64,000 nt of DNA from Croceicoccus sediminis (lineage in GTDB: Bacteria; Pseudomonadota; Alphaproteobacteria; Sphingomonadales; Sphingomonadaceae). Numbering within the stretch: the first letter of the stretch is position 1; every line of letters begins with the position of its first letter. The notes below the pieces were generated by a model. That model ran no database searches and had not been told where the DNA came from. It saw nothing but the letters and a program-made list of their open reading frames with translations. The position numbers and the translations under genes are program-made. The stretch is from contig NZ_SUNC01000001.1 in the NCBI RefSeq assembly GCF_007570835.1, positions 930,001 through 994,000 on the forward strand. The letters are read 5' to 3'. This document shows positions 52,917-62,800 of the stretch, piece by piece.

Positions 52917-54273
52917 AACTTTGCCGAATTGCTTGTTTGGCAGGCTCGCATGCGCAGCCCTGTTTCTTGTGCCCGGCCCCGCCGCCCTCGCCCAAGAACA
53001 AAAGACGGAACCAGTGACGGCCGACATCCTGTTTCGGGGTGCCAATGTGCTCGACGGAACCGGCGGCCGGTTCGTGGGGGATGTACACATCCGCGACGGC
53101 AGGATCGTGGCAACCGGGCAGAACCTCGCGATTGATGAAGCGGAGGTTCGCGATGCCTCGGGTCTGTGGATCACGCCCGGCATAATCGATGTGCATACGC
53201 ATTACGGGACGTTTCTGATGCCGTACAACGCCGGGCAAGGCGAGGTATCGGATGTTACCGAGCAAAGCGGACCGGACGTTTCCGACACCTGGATCGAACA
53301 TGGTGTCAGGCCGGTTGATCCTGCCTTTTCCCGTGCGCTGGCCGCGGGGGTTACGACGGTCCAGGTCCTGCCCGGATCGAACACTCTCCTTTCCGGCCGG
53401 GCTGTCGTCCTCCATCCTGTTCCCGCAGCAATTGTAGAGCGCATTCGTGTCGAGAAGGCACCGCGCGGGCTCAAGCTGGCGTGTGGCTCCAACCCGGCCT
53501 CAAGATCAGTGGACGACAACCGCTTTCCCAGCAGCCGCCAGGGCCAGATCGCGTTCCTTAGAGCTGCGCTCAGCAAGGCCAGGGCCCTGAACAAGCAAGG
53601 GCTGAACCCCACACTTGTGCCGTCGGATCAGAATGATCTGACATCGGACGAGGCAAAGGCCGCCGCGTTGATCGCGGCGATGGCGGGAAAGGTTCCGGTC
53701 CACATCCATTGCTATCGCGCGGAGGACATTGCGAACTGGGTAGAGCTGCTGAACGAGTTCGGCATTTCCGATATTACCGTCCATCACGCCTCGGAAAGCT
53801 ACAAAATTGCCGACCTGCTGGCGAGGCGCGGCGCGTGTGCGGCGGTCTGGTCCGATTGGTGGGGCTTCAAGCGCGAGGCAGAGGACGCAATTCCCGAGGC
53901 TGCGGCGCTGATTGATGCCGCTGGTGGCTGCGCCATTATGCATTCCGACATTCCCGTCCTCGGCACCTTGTTGAATATGGAGGCGGCAAAGGCGGCCGCG
54001 GCAGGGCGGCGAGCGGGTCTCGATATCGGACCAGAGCGCGCCATAACGTGGATCACGCACAACGCGGCGCGGTCGCTGGGCATTGCCGACCACACGGGAT
54101 CGCTGAAGCCGGGGTTCGACGCGGATGTCGTCGTGTGGTCTGGCGATCCGATGAGTGTCTACAGCAAACCCCTGGAGGTCTATATCGGCGGCGTGCTGGA
54201 ATACGATGCGGACAAGGCCCCGCCGCCCACCGATTTCGAACTTGGCCGGCCGCAGCGCGGAGCGGGCCGATGA
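52894..54273 (+). CDS. Exported metal-dependent amidohydrolase
   Basis: Amidohydrolase of 459 residues with an N-terminal signal peptide (cut near ALAQ), so probably periplasmic. Metal-ligand positions of the family are intact: HTH in DVHTHYG near 107, HIH in VPVHIHCYR near 270, HH in ITVHHASES near 297, and HSD in AIMHSDIPVLG near 350. It hydrolyses a cyclic or linear amide; some relatives are dipeptidases or imidazolonepropionase-like. Its stop overlaps the next gene (ATGA), whose product is homologous but lacks the ligands. Confidence 0.88.
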   Translation: MALNWIAETLPNCLFGRLACAALFLVPGPAALAQEQKTEPVTADILFRGANVLDGTGGRFVGDVHIRDGRIVATGQNLAIDEAEVRDASGLWITPGIIDVHTHYGTFLMPYNAGQGEVSDVTEQSGPDVSDTWIEHGVRPVDPAFSRALAAGVTTVQVLPGSNTLLSGRAVVLHPVPAAIVERIRVEKAPRGLKLACGSNPASRSVDDNRFPSSRQGQIAFLRAALSKARALNKQGLNPTLVPSDQNDLTSDEAKAAALIAAMAGKVPVHIHCYRAEDIANWVELLNEFGISDITVHHASESYKIADLLARRGACAAVWSDWWGFKREAEDAIPEAAALIDAAGGCAIMHSDIPVLGTLLNMEAAKAAAAGRRAGLDIGPERAITWITHNAARSLGIADHTGSLKPGFDADVVVWSGDPMSVYSKPLEVYIGGVLEYDADKAPPPTDFELGRPQRGAGR

Positions 54274-55451
54274 TCGTGCGCATCTTCTTCCTGTTCGTGG
54301 CGTTGCTGTCGATGCCAGCGAACGCCAAGACTGTGGCCATCCTGAACGGGCAACTGCCAACCGGGCCGGACCACGGAGACGCCGTGACGATCATCATCAC
54401 CGACGGCAGGATAACTTCGCTCGCCACTGACAGACCTGTTCCAGAAGACGCGATGGTTATCGATGCCGAAGGCCGAATGATAACCGCGCCCCTCTTCGCC
54501 GCGGCGACCCAGATCGGCCTCATTCAGCTTGGCGGATCCAGCAGTGAGGACGACAGTGCCGCCGGTTCCAGCGCACTCGGCCCGGAATTTGATCCCTCCC
54601 TCTCATTCGATCCCAATGCTCTTGCGGTTCAACTGGCGCGCGCAAACGGGGTCGGCCGGGCCATGGTCTATCCGGGCGGTGCTCCGGATCTGTTCGCGGG
54701 CATGGGCTTCCTGATCGACCTGAACGCCGATGGGGCGGAAGTGACCCGACCGCGATCTGCCCTATTCGCAATGGGTACCTCGGCGCGCGACGCGGCAGGT
54801 GGATCGCGGGCGGCGGCATGGGCCCAATTGCGCGCCCGCCTGCAGGACGGCGGACAAGACGGCGCCATCGCCGAGGTAAGAAATGGCAAAGTCCCGATCG
54901 TCTTGCAGGTCGAGGACACGGTGGACATCGACCGGGCCATTTCCTTGCAACGGGAATTCGGGCTCAATGTCGTGATCATGGGTGGCGCGGAGGCGTGGCG
55001 GCGAGCAGAGCAATTGGCGCAAGCCGACATCGCCGTGGTGCTCGATCCTCTGGATGACCTGCCATTTTACTACACGATGGTTGGCGCGCGCGACGATAAT
55101 GCCGCCATACTGGCTGCAGCGGGAGTGCGGATCGCATTTTCCGTTTCGGCGCAGGGAATTTACCGGTCATGGACGGTTGCGTCGGCAAGCCGTTTGGGAG
55201 CGGGCGTCGCAGTCAGAAATGGCCTGCCTTACGGTGCGGCCCTGGCAGCCATAACCGAAAATCCAGCAGCGATCTGGGGTGTTGAAGGCGAAGCCGGCCT
55301 GCAAATCGGTAACGCGGCGGACCTCGTCATATGGGACGGTGATCCGCTAGAGCCGTCCACCGCTCCCTGGATGATCCTGTCCGGTGGTGAGATGTTATCG
55401 CGCGAGAACCGGCAGATCCTGTTGCGGGATCGCTATTTGAAGCGCGACTGA
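54270..55451 (+). CDS. Amidohydrolase-like protein lacking metal ligands
   Basis: Protein of 393 residues, with a signal peptide (cut near ANA), homologous in layout to 52894-54273 including the C-terminal GNAADLVIWDGDP stretch. Every metal position is lost: TAPLFAAATQIG replaces the HTH segment, KVPIVLQVEDT replaces VPVHIHCYR, NVVIMGGAEAW replaces TVHHASES, and RIAFSVSAQG replaces AIMHSDIPV. It is therefore unlikely to be a hydrolase itself. It starts with an ATGA overlap, so it is made with the active partner and may form a complex with it (inference). Confidence 0.85.
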   Translation: MIVRIFFLFVALLSMPANAKTVAILNGQLPTGPDHGDAVTIIITDGRITSLATDRPVPEDAMVIDAEGRMITAPLFAAATQIGLIQLGGSSSEDDSAAGSSALGPEFDPSLSFDPNALAVQLARANGVGRAMVYPGGAPDLFAGMGFLIDLNADGAEVTRPRSALFAMGTSARDAAGGSRAAAWAQLRARLQDGGQDGAIAEVRNGKVPIVLQVEDTVDIDRAISLQREFGLNVVIMGGAEAWRRAEQLAQADIAVVLDPLDDLPFYYTMVGARDDNAAILAAAGVRIAFSVSAQGIYRSWTVASASRLGAGVAVRNGLPYGAALAAITENPAAIWGVEGEAGLQIGNAADLVIWDGDPLEPSTAPWMILSGGEMLSRENRQILLRDRYLKRD

Positions 55452-55458
55452 CCTCGCC

Positions 55459-56511
55459 TCATCGCTTTGAACGACGCATTGTCCACTGCCGGTAACCGAG
55501 CCAGGCCAGTGTCAACAGCCAGAACCCGATCAGCATTGCCGCAATGCGGCCGGGCAGTCCCCCAAGCTCTCCGGTGTGCATCGGGAACAGGCCGTCGACA
55601 AAAGAACGTGCCATACTGTCGTTGAGCGGATCGAACCGGGCCATTTCCGAGCCCGTCGTGGCATCCACGATGACAGTCGTCATTCCATAGATCTTGCGGC
55701 CTTCGCCGGGCTGACGCAGGCGAACGACATAGGCCTTGTCGCCTTTCGTGGGCATCGTCAGCGCGGTGAGCGTGGCGCTTGGAAAGGCATTCATCGCAAT
55801 ATCGATAGCCTCTGCGGGGCCGGTCCGCATCGGCGCCTCGACCATATGAGGCGGCAAGGTGCGCGGTGGCGGCGATACGGTTGTTTCGACCGTATCGTAA
55901 AAGACCAGCAGGATTCCCGATCCGACTAACAACAGCGCGGGGATGGCTGCCCAAAGACCGATCGCGCGGTGCCATGAATAGTATCGGGCCCGCGCCGGTC
56001 CACGCCCGATCGGAATCAGGGAGCGGCGCCATCCTGCCTTCCACGGTCTCGCGATCATGAACCCTGCGATGATATTGCTGAACAGAAGCGCGCCACTAAT
56101 TCCCACGATCCAGCTGCCGGTTTCATCCATCAACAGGTTCTGATGAAAAGTGACCAAGGTTTCCATCCACGCACCGTTGGCAATTTTCTCGCCGTCTTCC
56201 TGCACGCGCAGAACGGTACCCGATCCATCGATCCGCATTTCCCTGCTGCCCGTGGCGTCGGAAAGATAAACATCGAAGCGGTCTTGCCCGCTGCCGCTTG
56301 TCCAGATCGATGAAACTTCGCCGTCGTTGGCTTGCAGTTCTTCTATCCGCGCACCGACCACCTGGGAATCGAATGCGGCGGAACCTTGCGACAGCAAGGC
56401 GTCATCGATCTCCCAGTTGAAGCTGATGATCACCCCGCTGATGGCCTGCAAGACCCAGAAAATGACGACGGACAGACCGAGGTAACGGTGAATTTTCACA
56501 AGTGACGTCAT
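55459..56511 (-). CDS. PepSY-associated transmembrane protein
   Basis: Inner-membrane protein of 350 residues with about four hydrophobic helices: residues 10-33, near 133-152, near 188-208 and near 325-345. PepSY-like extracytoplasmic segments lie between. His residues at membrane edges (KIHRYLG, TFHQNLL, WHRAIGLW) match the PepSY_TM group, some of whose members are thought to act in iron-siderophore reduction. It is encoded near the siderophore-type TonB receptor at 57649, supporting an iron role, though on the opposite strand. Confidence 0.85.
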   Translation of the reverse strand: MTSLVKIHRYLGLSVVIFWVLQAISGVIISFNWEIDDALLSQGSAAFDSQVVGARIEELQANDGEVSSIWTSGSGQDRFDVYLSDATGSREMRIDGSGTVLRVQEDGEKIANGAWMETLVTFHQNLLMDETGSWIVGISGALLFSNIIAGFMIARPWKAGWRRSLIPIGRGPARARYYSWHRAIGLWAAIPALLLVGSGILLVFYDTVETTVSPPPRTLPPHMVEAPMRTGPAEAIDIAMNAFPSATLTALTMPTKGDKAYVVRLRQPGEGRKIYGMTTVIVDATTGSEMARFDPLNDSMARSFVDGLFPMHTGELGGLPGRIAAMLIGFWLLTLAWLGYRQWTMRRSKR

Positions 56512-56697
56512 GGAGATTCCAAGTTCAGGAGTGAGATAGCCGGCGGCCCATTTCCAAGACGTATTCCAGATCGTCAGCCCATCGCGGATGGGTGAAATAC
56601 TGGCTGTTTGGCCTGACCATCATCAGGCCGGACGTGTGCCAATGACCGCTTCGCCTATGCGCACTGGAAGATGCCGCCACGATGGGTGGACAAGACA

Positions 56698-57285
56698 TTA
56701 CGTTTGATCGTCCTGCCGCCTCATCGCCGCGCCGAGCGGACTATCGGGAAAGTGATTCATGATCTTCTGGCGGGTTTCTTCAGTTTCGTCCTGCCCCAGC
56801 TTGAAGCGTGGTTTGCAGACCTCGACGGTGAATTCGAAACCCACGATCCGTTTCGAAAGCAGATCGAACCGATCGCCCATTCTGCGCGCAATCCATTCGG
56901 GATCGTTGCTGCCTTCCATATGCGCTGTCAGACGCTTCACGATGGATTGCGTGCGATGCTCCTGAAAATCGACGGTACCGCGCAGGGCAACGCTGGCAAA
57001 ATTCCACGTCGGCCCCCAGCGCTCGTCTCCGACAACGCGGGGGGATATATAGGCGTCAGGGCCCTTGAACAGGATCGTCAACCGCGGGTCGGTGCGAAGG
57101 ATCGCGGTTATGGGTGCGGCGATCGGCAAATGCCCTTCGATCCGAAATTTTCCCTGCTCGACGGGAAGGCAAGGCATCAGCCGCGCCTCTTCGGGGGCGG
57201 CCGCAGGCACCAGCCATGCCAGAGGACTGTCGGCAACAAGCGCGCGAACAGAGTCCTCGGCTACATCGGAAAAAGCTGTGTTCAT
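56698..57285 (-). CDS. PaiB-like FMN-binding protein
   Basis: Protein of 195 residues of the FMN-binding negative regulator (PaiB) family, FMN-binding split-barrel fold. The central KGPDAYISPRV and the C-terminal RFKLGQDETEETR segment are the family marks. PaiB relatives are described as regulators or flavin-dependent small enzymes. It lies 186 bases before the PepSY gene on the same strand and diverges from the TonB receptor at 57649. Function in this locus is unknown. Confidence 0.82.
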   Translation of the reverse strand: MNTAFSDVAEDSVRALVADSPLAWLVPAAAPEEARLMPCLPVEQGKFRIEGHLPIAAPITAILRTDPRLTILFKGPDAYISPRVVGDERWGPTWNFASVALRGTVDFQEHRTQSIVKRLTAHMEGSNDPEWIARRMGDRFDLLSKRIVGFEFTVEVCKPRFKLGQDETEETRQKIMNHFPDSPLGAAMRRQDDQT

Positions 57286-57648
57286 GGCTGTGGCTGCACT
57301 GCGCTTTGCATCATGGTTTGGCGTGATGTTTGAATGCTAAACCGTGGTTGTTTGGCCCGCAGCCTCATGCAAGCCAGATTCTCCCATTTTCGGGCCACCG
57401 GCAGACCCATGGCCGCGCAGTATTACGAGTGCCGGTTCCCCGCCAATTTGCAGGGCCAGCCATCGCCCGCCCGTCTGTGGAGCAAAAAAGTCACAGTACC
57501 CCGCCAACCATAATGCATGACCAATTAGGAACAGTAGATGGCCCATCCTGGCGAATGGGCCGAGGGAAGAAAGGGTATTACGTAATTGGAAATGCGTGGC
57601 GCCGTCGGAGGGATCGACGGTTGCTCAACGATACCAAAGGGGAAAACT
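57286..57648. other. Divergent promoter region, no gene seen
   Basis: 363 bases between the PaiB-like gene and the siderophore-type receptor. An AAAGGGG ribosome site lies just before the 57649 ATG. I saw no clear Fur box and no coding frame with support. Confidence 0.4.
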
Positions 57649-59865
57649 ATGGCTCAGTTCGTCGACTTCAGCCGTGCCGCCGCCAAAGCGGGTATTGCAG
57701 GTTCCGCCATGGCCACGGTGCTCGCACTTAGCAGCACACCGGTTCTTGCACAGGACACTACGGGAACCGACAGCCTCGAGACCATAGAAACAACGGAAGG
57801 GGGCGAGCGGGTTATTATCGTTACGGCCCCTATGTATGTTCCGACCGCCGCGCAGACTGCGACGAAAAGCAATATCCCGCTGGTCGAGACGCCCCAATCG
57901 GTGAGCGTGGTCAGTCGCGATCAGATGGATCTCCTGAACTTCATCGATGCCCAGCAGGCGGTGCGATACGTGGCGGGTGCCTCGGGCGAGAACTACGGGC
58001 CCGACCTGCGCTTCGATTTCATCCAGGTGCGTGGTTTTCCGCCCAAACAGTTCGTCGACGGGCTTGCGACCCCTGTAACCTCGACGATTTTCTCCAATGG
58101 CCTTGATCTTTACGCATTCGAAAGCCTGGATATCCTGAAGGGGCCGGCCTCGGTCCTGTATGGCTCGGCACCCCCGGGTGGCATCTACAATCAGACGAGC
58201 CGTCGTCCCAAAAGCGCGTTCGGCGGCGAAGTGTCGATGAAATACGGCACCGATGATTACAAGCAGATAGCCATGACCGCGACCGGTGCGGCGAGCGATT
58301 TTGCCGACGTACGTGGCACTGTCCTGTTTCGCGATCGTGGTGCAGAGCGTGACGGTGTCGACGCCAAGCGTCTCTATGCCGCCCCCGCGTTGACGCTGCA
58401 TCTCGGCCCGGATACCGATCTGACGCTGCTGTCCTATTACCAGTATGACGAAGTAAACGGCGATACGAACGGCTTCCTTCCGGTCGTTGGTACCTTGCTG
58501 GAAAATCCGAACGGTCAGTTGAGCCGAAGCGCCAATCTCGGCGCGCCGGACTACAACAAGTACGAGCGGAAACAGTGGGGCGCTGGTTTTGAATTCGAGC
58601 ACGATTTCGCTGGCGATTTCGGCCTGACCGTCAATACCCGCTATTCGAAGTATTCCGAGGACCAGAAGGTCATCTACGCCTCCGGTTTCACCGATGAGAC
58701 ACAAAGCCGGGTTCTGCGGTCAAGCTTTCCTTATGCCGAAGACGTGAAGGCACTCGCTCTCGACACGCGCCTCGATGGCAAGGTGATGACGGGCGCTGTG
58801 GAGCATACGCTGCTGGCAGGTGTCGATTACCGCGACGTAGATAACGAAGCGGCCTTCGGATTCTGCGGGCCTGTCGATGCGCTGTTCTTCCCGTGCGCGC
58901 AAGGCGCCGTCTCGATAGACCTGTTTGATCCGGTCTATGATCTTGGTGATGCCTTCGTCGATACGCCCGTACTGTTCCCGTACACCGATCAGACGCTGAA
59001 GCAGACGGGTATTTACGCGCAGGATCAGATCGCGATAGGTGGCCTTCGCCTGCTCTTTTCGGGCCGGTACGACTGGGTAAAGCTCGACAGCTTTGGCGCC
59101 AAGGGCAGCCAGGAGGAATTCACCTGGCGTACGGGCCTAAGCTATGTCACCGAAGCGGGCGTGGTCCCTTACATAAGCTATGGTACTTCGTTCGAACCGA
59201 CGCTTGGCGTTGATCTCGATGGTGACCCGCTAAAGCCGACCAGTGGCGAGCAGTGGGAAGCAGGCGTAAAGTTTGACGGGCGTTCGCTTGGTCCTGACGT
59301 CGACCTGTTCGCCACCGCGGCGCTCTTCGATATTCGTCAGAAAAACGTGACCAGCGCGGTCTATTCCCCGGTGGCTGCCCCGATCGGATCGACACAGTCG
59401 GGCGAGGTCAAGGTGCAGGGTGGTGAGCTCGAACTTGTCGCACGTATCCGCGATCAACTCGCGATCAATGCCGCCTATTCCTACACGGATAGCGAAATCA
59501 TCGACAGTGAAGTTGCCGCCGAAGTGGGCGAGCCGCTGCCGGTCACGCCGAAGCACAAGGCTTCGCTCTTTGCAGACTGGACGTTCCAGCGCGGCGGTCT
59601 GGCCGGCCTCGGCTTTGGTGCGGGCGTCCGTCATGTATCGAGCAGTGCCGGCAGTGTGCCGGGACCTTTCAACCCGGTTGTCTACGCTTCGGAAAGCTCG
59701 ACGCTGTTCGATGCCATCATCCACTACGATACGCCCAATTGGCGTTTTGCAGTCAACGGTTCCAACATCTTCGACAAGAAGTATGTTGCCCGTTGTGCTG
59801 CGGAATTTAACTGTAACTTCGGTGCGGGCCGCCAGGTGATTGGCACGGCGACCTACAAGTTCTGA
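57649..59865 (+). CDS. TonB-dependent siderophore-type receptor
   Basis: Receptor of 738 residues: signal peptide at about 1-36 (ending VLAQ), TonB-box-like ERVIIVTAP near 52, the VETPQSVSVVSRDQM plug start near 82, FIQVRGFPPKQFVDG near 125, SLDILKGPASVLYGSAPPGG near 160, and a barrel ending FGAGRQVIGTATYKF. The plug pattern is that of ferric-siderophore receptors. The 1089-residue propeller/amidohydrolase gene starts 20 bases downstream, likely one operon. The ligand may be a siderophore or a peptide-like compound. Confidence 0.92.
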   Translation: MAQFVDFSRAAAKAGIAGSAMATVLALSSTPVLAQDTTGTDSLETIETTEGGERVIIVTAPMYVPTAAQTATKSNIPLVETPQSVSVVSRDQMDLLNFIDAQQAVRYVAGASGENYGPDLRFDFIQVRGFPPKQFVDGLATPVTSTIFSNGLDLYAFESLDILKGPASVLYGSAPPGGIYNQTSRRPKSAFGGEVSMKYGTDDYKQIAMTATGAASDFADVRGTVLFRDRGAERDGVDAKRLYAAPALTLHLGPDTDLTLLSYYQYDEVNGDTNGFLPVVGTLLENPNGQLSRSANLGAPDYNKYERKQWGAGFEFEHDFAGDFGLTVNTRYSKYSEDQKVIYASGFTDETQSRVLRSSFPYAEDVKALALDTRLDGKVMTGAVEHTLLAGVDYRDVDNEAAFGFCGPVDALFFPCAQGAVSIDLFDPVYDLGDAFVDTPVLFPYTDQTLKQTGIYAQDQIAIGGLRLLFSGRYDWVKLDSFGAKGSQEEFTWRTGLSYVTEAGVVPYISYGTSFEPTLGVDLDGDPLKPTSGEQWEAGVKFDGRSLGPDVDLFATAALFDIRQKNVTSAVYSPVAAPIGSTQSGEVKVQGGELELVARIRDQLAINAAYSYTDSEIIDSEVAAEVGEPLPVTPKHKASLFADWTFQRGGLAGLGFGAGVRHVSSSAGSVPGPFNPVVYASESSTLFDAIIHYDTPNWRFAVNGSNIFDKKYVARCAAEFNCNFGAGRQVIGTATYKF

Positions 59866-59885
59866 CAACAGGAAGGCCAAAGGTG

Positions 59886-62800
59886 ATGACATTCAGGAGG
59901 CTGGCACTATCGATCGCTTGCCTCCTGATGTCAGGGCCGGTTTTTGCGCACGATCGCACGACGAACCAGGTTCTATCCGCCGGGCCGCAAAGCTCTTCGG
60001 CGTCAGGCGAAACACCGCCTTCTGGGCTATCCCCCACTCCGCCCGCTAGACCGGGGCAGACCTTGCCTCTCAAGCCGACGCGCGAGATCGCGTTCGACGT
60101 CGAGGAAGGCACCGCGCTTCAGCCTGATCTGTCGCCGGATGGACGGTGGATCGTTTTTGCGATGCTGGGCGATCTTTACGTGTTGCCCGCAGAAGGTGGT
60201 GAAGCACGCGCAATCACCCGCGGCATGGCTTTCGATACGCAGCCGGTCTTTGCGCCCGATGGCAAGTCGATTGCCTTTCTCTCGGACCGGTCCGGCGCGG
60301 AGAACCTGTGGGTTGTTCGGCCGGACGGCACCGAGGCCCGGCAGGTTTCGTTTTACGATGACGATCCGATTTTTACCTCGCCATCGTGGAGTGCCGACGG
60401 GCTGTCGCTGACAGTTTCGCGTTATTGGCCGGATCGAAATGCTTACGAATTGTGGCGTTTCGACGCATCCAGGGGCGGGATGGGCAAAGCAATCATCGCC
60501 AATCGCACCGAAGGTGACGACAGGTTACACCATGCATTGGGTGCCGTAACATCCCCGGACGGTCGTTATCTCTACTATGCCTCGCGAGGTGGCGATCTGA
60601 ACCTTGCCGAACCGGTCGAGTGGCAGATCGTCCGCCGGGAAATACAGACCGGCGAGGTCGATGTACTGGTCGAGGCGGTCGGCGATATTCGTCTGGGGAA
60701 GATTCAGTCGAGCGCCTTCAGGCCGGTTATCTCTCATAATGGCGAACGGCTCGCTTACGTAGAGTGGCGCCCCGGTGCAGCGGTCTTGCGTTTGCTCGAT
60801 CTGAAAACAGGGGAGTTAACCGATCTTGCCCCGCTCGATCCCGTATCGCTGCAGGCTTCGTACTGGAGCGATATTGCTCCGCGCTTTGCCTTCTCACCCG
60901 ACGACAAGGCTGTCGTTTTTAGCGCAGGTGGCCAATTTCGCCGGATCGATCTTGCCAGCCGCCAAATCAGCACGATTCCGTTTCGTGCAAGGGTTCAGGC
61001 TGAACTGGCTCCTCTGGCAAGGGCCCCTGCTCGTGTAGAGACTGGTCCTGTTCACGTACGGATCCTGCAGAACGCCTCTCTTTCCCCTGATGGAGAGATG
61101 TTGGCCTTCTCTGCCCTGGGCAAGATATATCTCATGCCGAGCGCAGGTGGTGAAGCACGAATGCTCGCACCGGACTTGCCGCCACAGTTTCACCCGGCCT
61201 GGTCTCGCGATGGAAATTCCCTGATCTTCGTAAGCTGGACCGCGCGCGAAGGTGGGCATGTGTGGCGGCATGACTTGGCCACCGGCAAATCGGTTCGCTT
61301 GACGAACGCACATGCATTTTACACGCATCCGGTCGCGACGCCCGATGGCGGTATTCTGGTCATCCGATCGTCTACGGCAGACCGGTTGGCGACCTATCTC
61401 GAATTCGGGCAATTCCGGGATGCCGAACTCGTGCAGATCAGGGCCGATGGCTCCGAACAAGTCATGGCCAGTGGCATGATGGGCGGTACGCCGCAGATCC
61501 TTTTCGACGGTACGATTCTTTTGAACAGGCCAAGCGGCGTGTACGGTGTGAGGGACGACAGCCTGCGTGTCGCCGTCGAAGGCCCCAATTGGTATTTCAG
61601 CGAAGGCCCCGCCCAAGCAGACGATATCCGCGTCAGCCCGGATGGTAAGTACGCCTTGGCCCAGATCGCCCAGCAGCTGCATCTGATCTCGATACCCGAG
61701 GAAGGCGGGCGCACGGTTTCCCTGACGAGCAGTGCCGTCGGGCACGAGCAGGTCAGCACCGTGGGCGCCGACTATTTCGGTTGGAGCGATGACGGCCGGT
61801 CCTACTTCTGGTCGATCGGCTCCACCTTTCATTTTCGTGAGCTCGACAATTCATCCGATCGGACCATCACGGCCGACATCACCGTCCCGCGCGACATCAC
61901 CAAAGGCCAACTCTTGCTGGAAGGGGCGACTGTGATCACGATGGGGCCGGCAGGTACGATCGCCGATGCAGAGATTCTTGTCGGGAACGACCGTATCGTC
62001 GCGATTGGGCCGCGTGGCACGCTTGCGGTTCCCGCAGATGCCGAGAGGCGGGACGTCAGCGGTGCTTACATCATCCCCGGATTGATCGACGTTCACGATC
62101 ACGTCGCAGACATCCGCCGGGATGTCCTCGATTTCGAGGCATGGGGGCCAGCAGCCAACCTGGCCTATGGCGTAACGACCGCGTTTGATCCCTCGACGCT
62201 TTCGATCGATATGCTGGCCTATCAGGATGCAATCGATGCGGGCCTGATGACAGGCTCTCGCATATTCTCAACCGGTCCGGCGCTGTTTTCGTTCAACGAC
62301 TTTCGTTCATACGATCAAGTCGAGTCAGTCCTCAGGCGTTACCGCGATCACTACCGCCTGACCAATATCAAGATGTACCGGACGGGCAATCGCAGGGTTC
62401 GTCAGTGGATTGTGCAGGCCGCTCGCAAACTGGGTCTTCAGCCAACGACAGAGGGTGCTTTGGCGATGAAGCTGGACCTGTCGCAAGTCCTTGACGGATA
62501 TGCAGGAAACGAACACGCGATACCGCCACCGGTGCATTACGCGGACCTTTCGAAACTGCTGGCGCGCAGTGGTGTCAGTTACGACCTGACGCTCCAGATT
62601 ACCCACGGCGGCTATCCGGCGCAGGACTATTTCATCGCCCGGGATACTCCACATGGCGATGCGAAATATGCCCGGTTCGCTCCCCCCTGGTTCCGCGATC
62701 AGAGGTTCTGGCAACGGGAATGGACCGATCCGAAAGGTTACATTTTCCCGCAAGTCGCGGCCAGCGCGGCCAGATTTGTGCGGTATGGCGGGCTGCTGGC

